Below are positions 60,348 through 64,000 of a stretch of DNA of 64,000 nucleotides, in pieces. The stretch is taken from the NCBI GenBank assembly GCA_032358165.1, contig JAALGY010000014.1, positions 496,001-560,000 on the forward strand, read 5' to 3'. The stretch is from Diplosphaera chodatii (lineage: Eukaryota; Chlorophyta; Trebouxiophyceae; Prasiolales; Stichococcaceae). The notes beneath the pieces are model-generated. The model was not told where the DNA came from. It did not search any database and worked only from the letters and a program-made list of their open reading frames with translations. How positions within the stretch are numbered: the first letter of the stretch is position 1; each line of letters opens with the position of its first letter. The translations under genes and the position numbers were made by a program.

Positions 60348-63300
60348 ATGGACGAGGCAGCAGAGGAGCAGCTGCAGCGTGCTGTTGACCACTTTGCAGC
60401 TGCAGACAGCCCATGCGACCTATCAAACGCTTGCGCAGATTCGGCACTGCACGATGTCTTGGTCCAAAATGGCAAGGACGGGAATGCCCCGCCTTGTATT
60501 CCACAGCAGCAGGGGCAACCGCCTGATGCACTGGCAGCACCAGCGGCGGCGGCAGCTCCTGCCTGGGACGCTGCAACAGCCGGCATCAGCCCCCAGGTCA
60601 GGGCACCTGCAACGGCGTCAGCAGCCGCCCGCTTGCCGATACTGCAACGATCAGAACCTATGCACCTGGTGCCACTGCCACAACGCCTGTCAGAACAAGT
60701 GCCTCTGCCAGAGTCAACACATCAGCAGCAGCAGCAGCGGCCGGCCCCCACCCTGCAAGCAGGCCTGCAGCAGTCAAGGAGCGCTGTCGCAGCATTCCTG
60801 TCGAGCCTGTCGTCCGCCGAGAAGCTGCTCTTGATAAGCAGCATGCCACAGGACCGTCTGCTGCGCATCCTAGCCGCGCGACCTGCAGGTATGTATGTGA
60901 GACACACCAGATGTTGCGGCCATGAATGATGTGATTCTCAAAGGTTGCCAGTGCAACCTGCAGCAAACTCGTCCTTGACATGATGGACTGCGGTGACCCT
61001 TTGCAGGTGACACACGCCGGGCTGTTCTAGAGGCCCTGTCTCGAAGAGGCACTGCTGCAGATGGAATCGATGCACAGCCAATGCTACAAAGGCCACTGCA
61101 GCGCCCACAGCCGCTGCCAGGCCATCAGCAGTGGCCAGACACCGCCGGCCGTTGGCTGCCAGCGCCGACCTTGGAGGCTGTCGAAGCAGGTCCTGCCTGG
61201 CAGGCACCTGCTTCAGCTGCTGCAGCGCGCTTATCAAGCCTGATGCCGCAGCTGCCGACCAGCGTCGAGCATGTCGCCTGGCAGCAGTCAGCGGGCGGTG
61301 TTCCCAGACTGCAGCGTGCGCAGCTGCTGCGCCCATCAGACCTGCCACCGGTACCAAGCCTTTCTGCAGGACATCCAGCGGAGGAGCGTGTCCTCGCAAG
61401 AGGGCGGGCAGCACAGGCGTCAGCCACTGCATTGCCGCAATCACATCCAGCTGGAATTGTGCCAGGTGGTGTGACGCCGCCGCTGCGCCAGACCAGCGAC
61501 CTGCACCATCTCGCTGGTAAGTGGCATTTGCAGTTCTGCATACAGTTGACATGCGACGTCAGCATCGGACGGTAGTAGCTGAAAACTCCTCAAGGTAAAC
61601 ATCAAGGCTCATGCCTGTTCAACCAAAGCTTTGTCCTCCTTCTGCAGGACCGCTGGGTTCCCCACGGAACAGTGCATTCGGCGAATGGCCGCCGCAGCCA
61701 GGCAGCAGTGTGCCAGCTGCCCCAGGCCCCGCTGCAAGTGCGCCGCCGCGCCAGGTGTGGCACTGCAACACCTGCATGCATTCTCCTGCCTCGTGCATTT
61801 TCTTTCACCAGAACGGTGACACCAGGACTGCACCCGTTCAGCAAAGCACTACAAACACAGGCCTCTTGTGCTGTACTGCCCTGCATGTGGTAAATGCCTT
61901 GTGCGCAGATGAGTGACGACAGTGCATGCAGCTGACTGAGTGCTGCGCCGTCCCCCCGCAGGCCGTGCTGCAGTGGCTGGCACGCCAGTGCAGCAGCCGC
62001 GGCCAGGCGTCCGGCGAGGCGGGCAGCGCCGCTGGTGGCAGCAGCGGGCAGCGGGGCCCTGCCCTGGAGCTGCCCCTGACCCAAAAGCAGTATGTGATGA
62101 CGCACAAGTGAGCTGACTTGTGCACCAATTCCATGTTGACAGTAGCCCTGGCACTAAATCTCCGGTGAATGTGCTGGTCGCTTGAGCGTACTAAGCTTGC
62201 AACCCCGCCAGAGCATAGGATTATCCTGATCGCTATGCGGGTATGTTCTTCCTGTACTGTGAAGGCTATTCCCTATGGTGGGTCTACTGCTGCGGCGGAT
62301 GCGGAAGAAGCGGTGTGGCAGGGTGGAGCTGCCGACGCCCCACCAACCCGGCGATGGCCTTGCAGTTCTACACAGGTGCTCCTGCGGCATCGGGCAATGT
62401 TGCCGGGCCAGTTGTCCCTGTCGGTTGGAAGTTAACCTGCAGATATGCTGCTGCCTTGCTGTCTGCCTGGCATAGCCGCTTGTGATCATCATGTGCTGTG
62501 GCGCAGGCTACTGGGTGGCTCTGGCGGCATTCCGATGTGCATCACAGCTGAGCAGGTGAATGCACACAGCCAGCCATGCAAGAAACGCTCGGCTGGCAGA
62601 GGCTGTCCATGTATACCTAACGCTTTGCATGATGAACTATTGCCTAATGCACTTTTATCGGCGATCCCGTATAAATGTCGATGCAGCGAGAGGGGCTGCA
62701 GGACATGCTTGCAAAGATGGAGGCCTGGTGGGCCGACAACCTGGGGCGTGTGAACGATGTGGTGCGCTCCGCCCGCAGCATCCTGGCCAGCAACGACCCC
62801 GCTACAGTGCCGGCAAGCACCGCCATCCACAAGATGCAGGCCAGGTGCAGGCATTCCCTAAAATGCCCAGCTGTCGTGGCCGAGTGCGGGGTTTTGGTGT
62901 GACTGCCTTGTAGGCGTTGACCGTCCTGCAGCTATCCAGGCCAAGACCGCAGCAGTTGATCGGTGTTTCATTGATATCTCGCAGGCTGCAGAGCAATGCG
63001 GAGGCTGTTACCATGCTGCTGCAGCTGCCAGATGCACCAGATCCGCCAGGCGCACCCGCTGCCACGTCGCAATCTTTTGCGCGACCGAACAAGCGCCGGC
63101 GCCCAATGCCTGCTGGTGAGCTCGACAGGTTGCATTTCCGACTGGCCGACATAAACAAAGCACCAGCTTTTCTGGCAGTATCTCACAGAAGTCACCGCTT
63201 CTTGACCTATCTCAGCAGCGGGCGCCTACGGCGAGCTGCAGCGGGGCGGCTGGGAGGACGAGGCGCGCTGGCGAGCTGTCATGGTGGCCAAGTCACTGGA

Positions 63301-64000
63301 TGCCCGCCAGCTCATGGTGCTGCTCCTTGACACACGCTTAACCAAAGCGTGCAGTACGGTAGTTTGCAGCTGTGGGACCCTTGCCACCCCAGAACCATAG
63401 CAACCGACATGTGCACATGCACATGTCTGCTGGACACGTGACACAGGCAGAGTCCAGGCTGATGAGGATGAGGCTGCACAGTGCAGATCAAAAGGATGAA
63501 TGCATTCGTGCAGGAAGTGGCGAGACAAGTCATCCACAGCCGTCAGACTTGTTAATTCTCATGGTTTCGACTCTGCATGCTGTTTGGCAGGCGGAGTGGG
63601 TGCTGGAGCACTTCGACCACCCCTTCCCGCTGCCGGAGGAGAAGGACATGCTCGCCCGCCTGACGGGCCTGCCCCGCGCCCAGGTGCGCCCCAGACCCAC
63701 TATTGCATCAACCTTCACCTTTGCTGCACCATCGCATTGTTGCCAGTTGCCCCTGTAGCTGTGTGGCTCGGGTCCGCTGCACGAGGGTCCTGTTGCTGCT
63801 GATTTGGCATAGCTGCGAGCCGGGCCACATGCGGGATGAGTGGTGGACGCATCGTGTGGCGCAGGTCAGCAACTGGTTTGTGAATCACCGTGGCCGGGTG
63901 TGGCAGCCGCTGGTCGTGCAAATGGGGCAGGAGATTGAGGAGGAGGAGCAGCAGGAAGCAGAAGCAGCGGCAGCAGCAGCTGACGCGCAGCAGGGCGGCT
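60348..64000 (+). CDS. TALE-class homeodomain protein (3' end beyond window)
   Basis: This is a probable transcription factor. Exon 63591-63683 encodes AEWVLEHFDHPFPLPEEKDM then LARLTGLPRAQ. The next exon (63865 onward) continues VSNWFVNHRGRVWQPLV. Together they form homeodomain helices 1-3. The FDHPFPLPEEK segment is the three-residue loop extension of the TALE class, and WFVNHRGR is recognition helix 3 with the conserved W, F, N and R. An acidic and poly-Ala stretch follows to the window end, so the C-terminus is missing. The N-terminal exon from the ATG at 60348 (MDEAAEEQLQRAVDHFAAAD) and the next (to about 61520) are Gln/Ala/Pro-rich, with a helical LSSLSSAEKLLLISSMPQDR. Exons at 62.67-63.3 kb (LQDMLAKMEAWWADNL, ARWRAVMVAKSLDARQLM) lie just before the domain. 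I cannot tell KNOX from BELL type. Exons between 61.6 and 62.7 kb are uncertain. Confidence 0.75.

Overview
This window is nuclear DNA from a eukaryotic microalga, most likely a trebouxiophyte or similar chlorophyte green alga. Coding sequence is cut into many short exons by GT-AG introns of roughly 80-250 bases. Genes are packed tightly on both strands. Coding stretches are rich in GC, Ala and Gln and intergenic gaps are short. The recognisable proteins are eukaryotic: proteasome beta-6, mitochondrial complex I NDUFB3, diphthine-ammonia ligase, F-box/LRR proteins and a TALE homeodomain protein. I saw no rRNA, tRNA, CRISPR array or bacterial-type operon. Gene limits below are the first and last coding base unless said otherwise, and introns lie inside the spans. 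Exon structures were spliced by eye. Those of PBF1 and the 71-residue membrane protein close exactly in frame. The others are partial.

Layout. 0.3-9.0 kb (+): a long gene beginning with an XPG/Asteroid-type nuclease domain and ending in a basic nuclear-type tail, with an exon-intron unit tandemly duplicated near the 3' end. 9.3-12.9 kb (-): a PARP-related gene whose catalytic core appears deleted. 13.1-15.6 kb (+): phosphopantetheine adenylyltransferase of CoA synthesis. 16.2-21.8 kb (-): a small one-pass membrane protein, then DPH6. 22.7-31.5 kb (+): two head-to-tail F-box/LRR paralogues. 32.0-35.3 kb (-): a secreted Ala/Ser/Thr/Asn-repeat protein with a silk-like composition. 36.0-37.9 kb (-): proteasome beta-6, divergent from NDUFB3 (38.3 kb, +). 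NDUFB3 is followed after only 5 bases by a phytanoyl-CoA dioxygenase-like gene. 41.3-43.9 kb (+): an unrecognised helical-repeat protein. 44.4-47.1 kb (-): a 71-residue membrane protein and, 21 bases downstream, a TauE/SafE transporter. 47.6-49.1 kb (+): a HAD-like hydrolase. 50.9-55.7 kb (+): a membrane-anchored GH5 mannanase. 56.6-59.5 kb (-): a FIST-like gene. 60.3 kb to the end (+): a TALE homeobox gene cut by the window edge.

Most genes are unrelated housekeeping or accessory loci, not a pathway cluster. The observations most worth following are the two very close same-strand gene pairs (candidate dicistronic transcripts), the core-less PARP, the silk-like wall protein, the exon-intron triplication and the homeobox gene.
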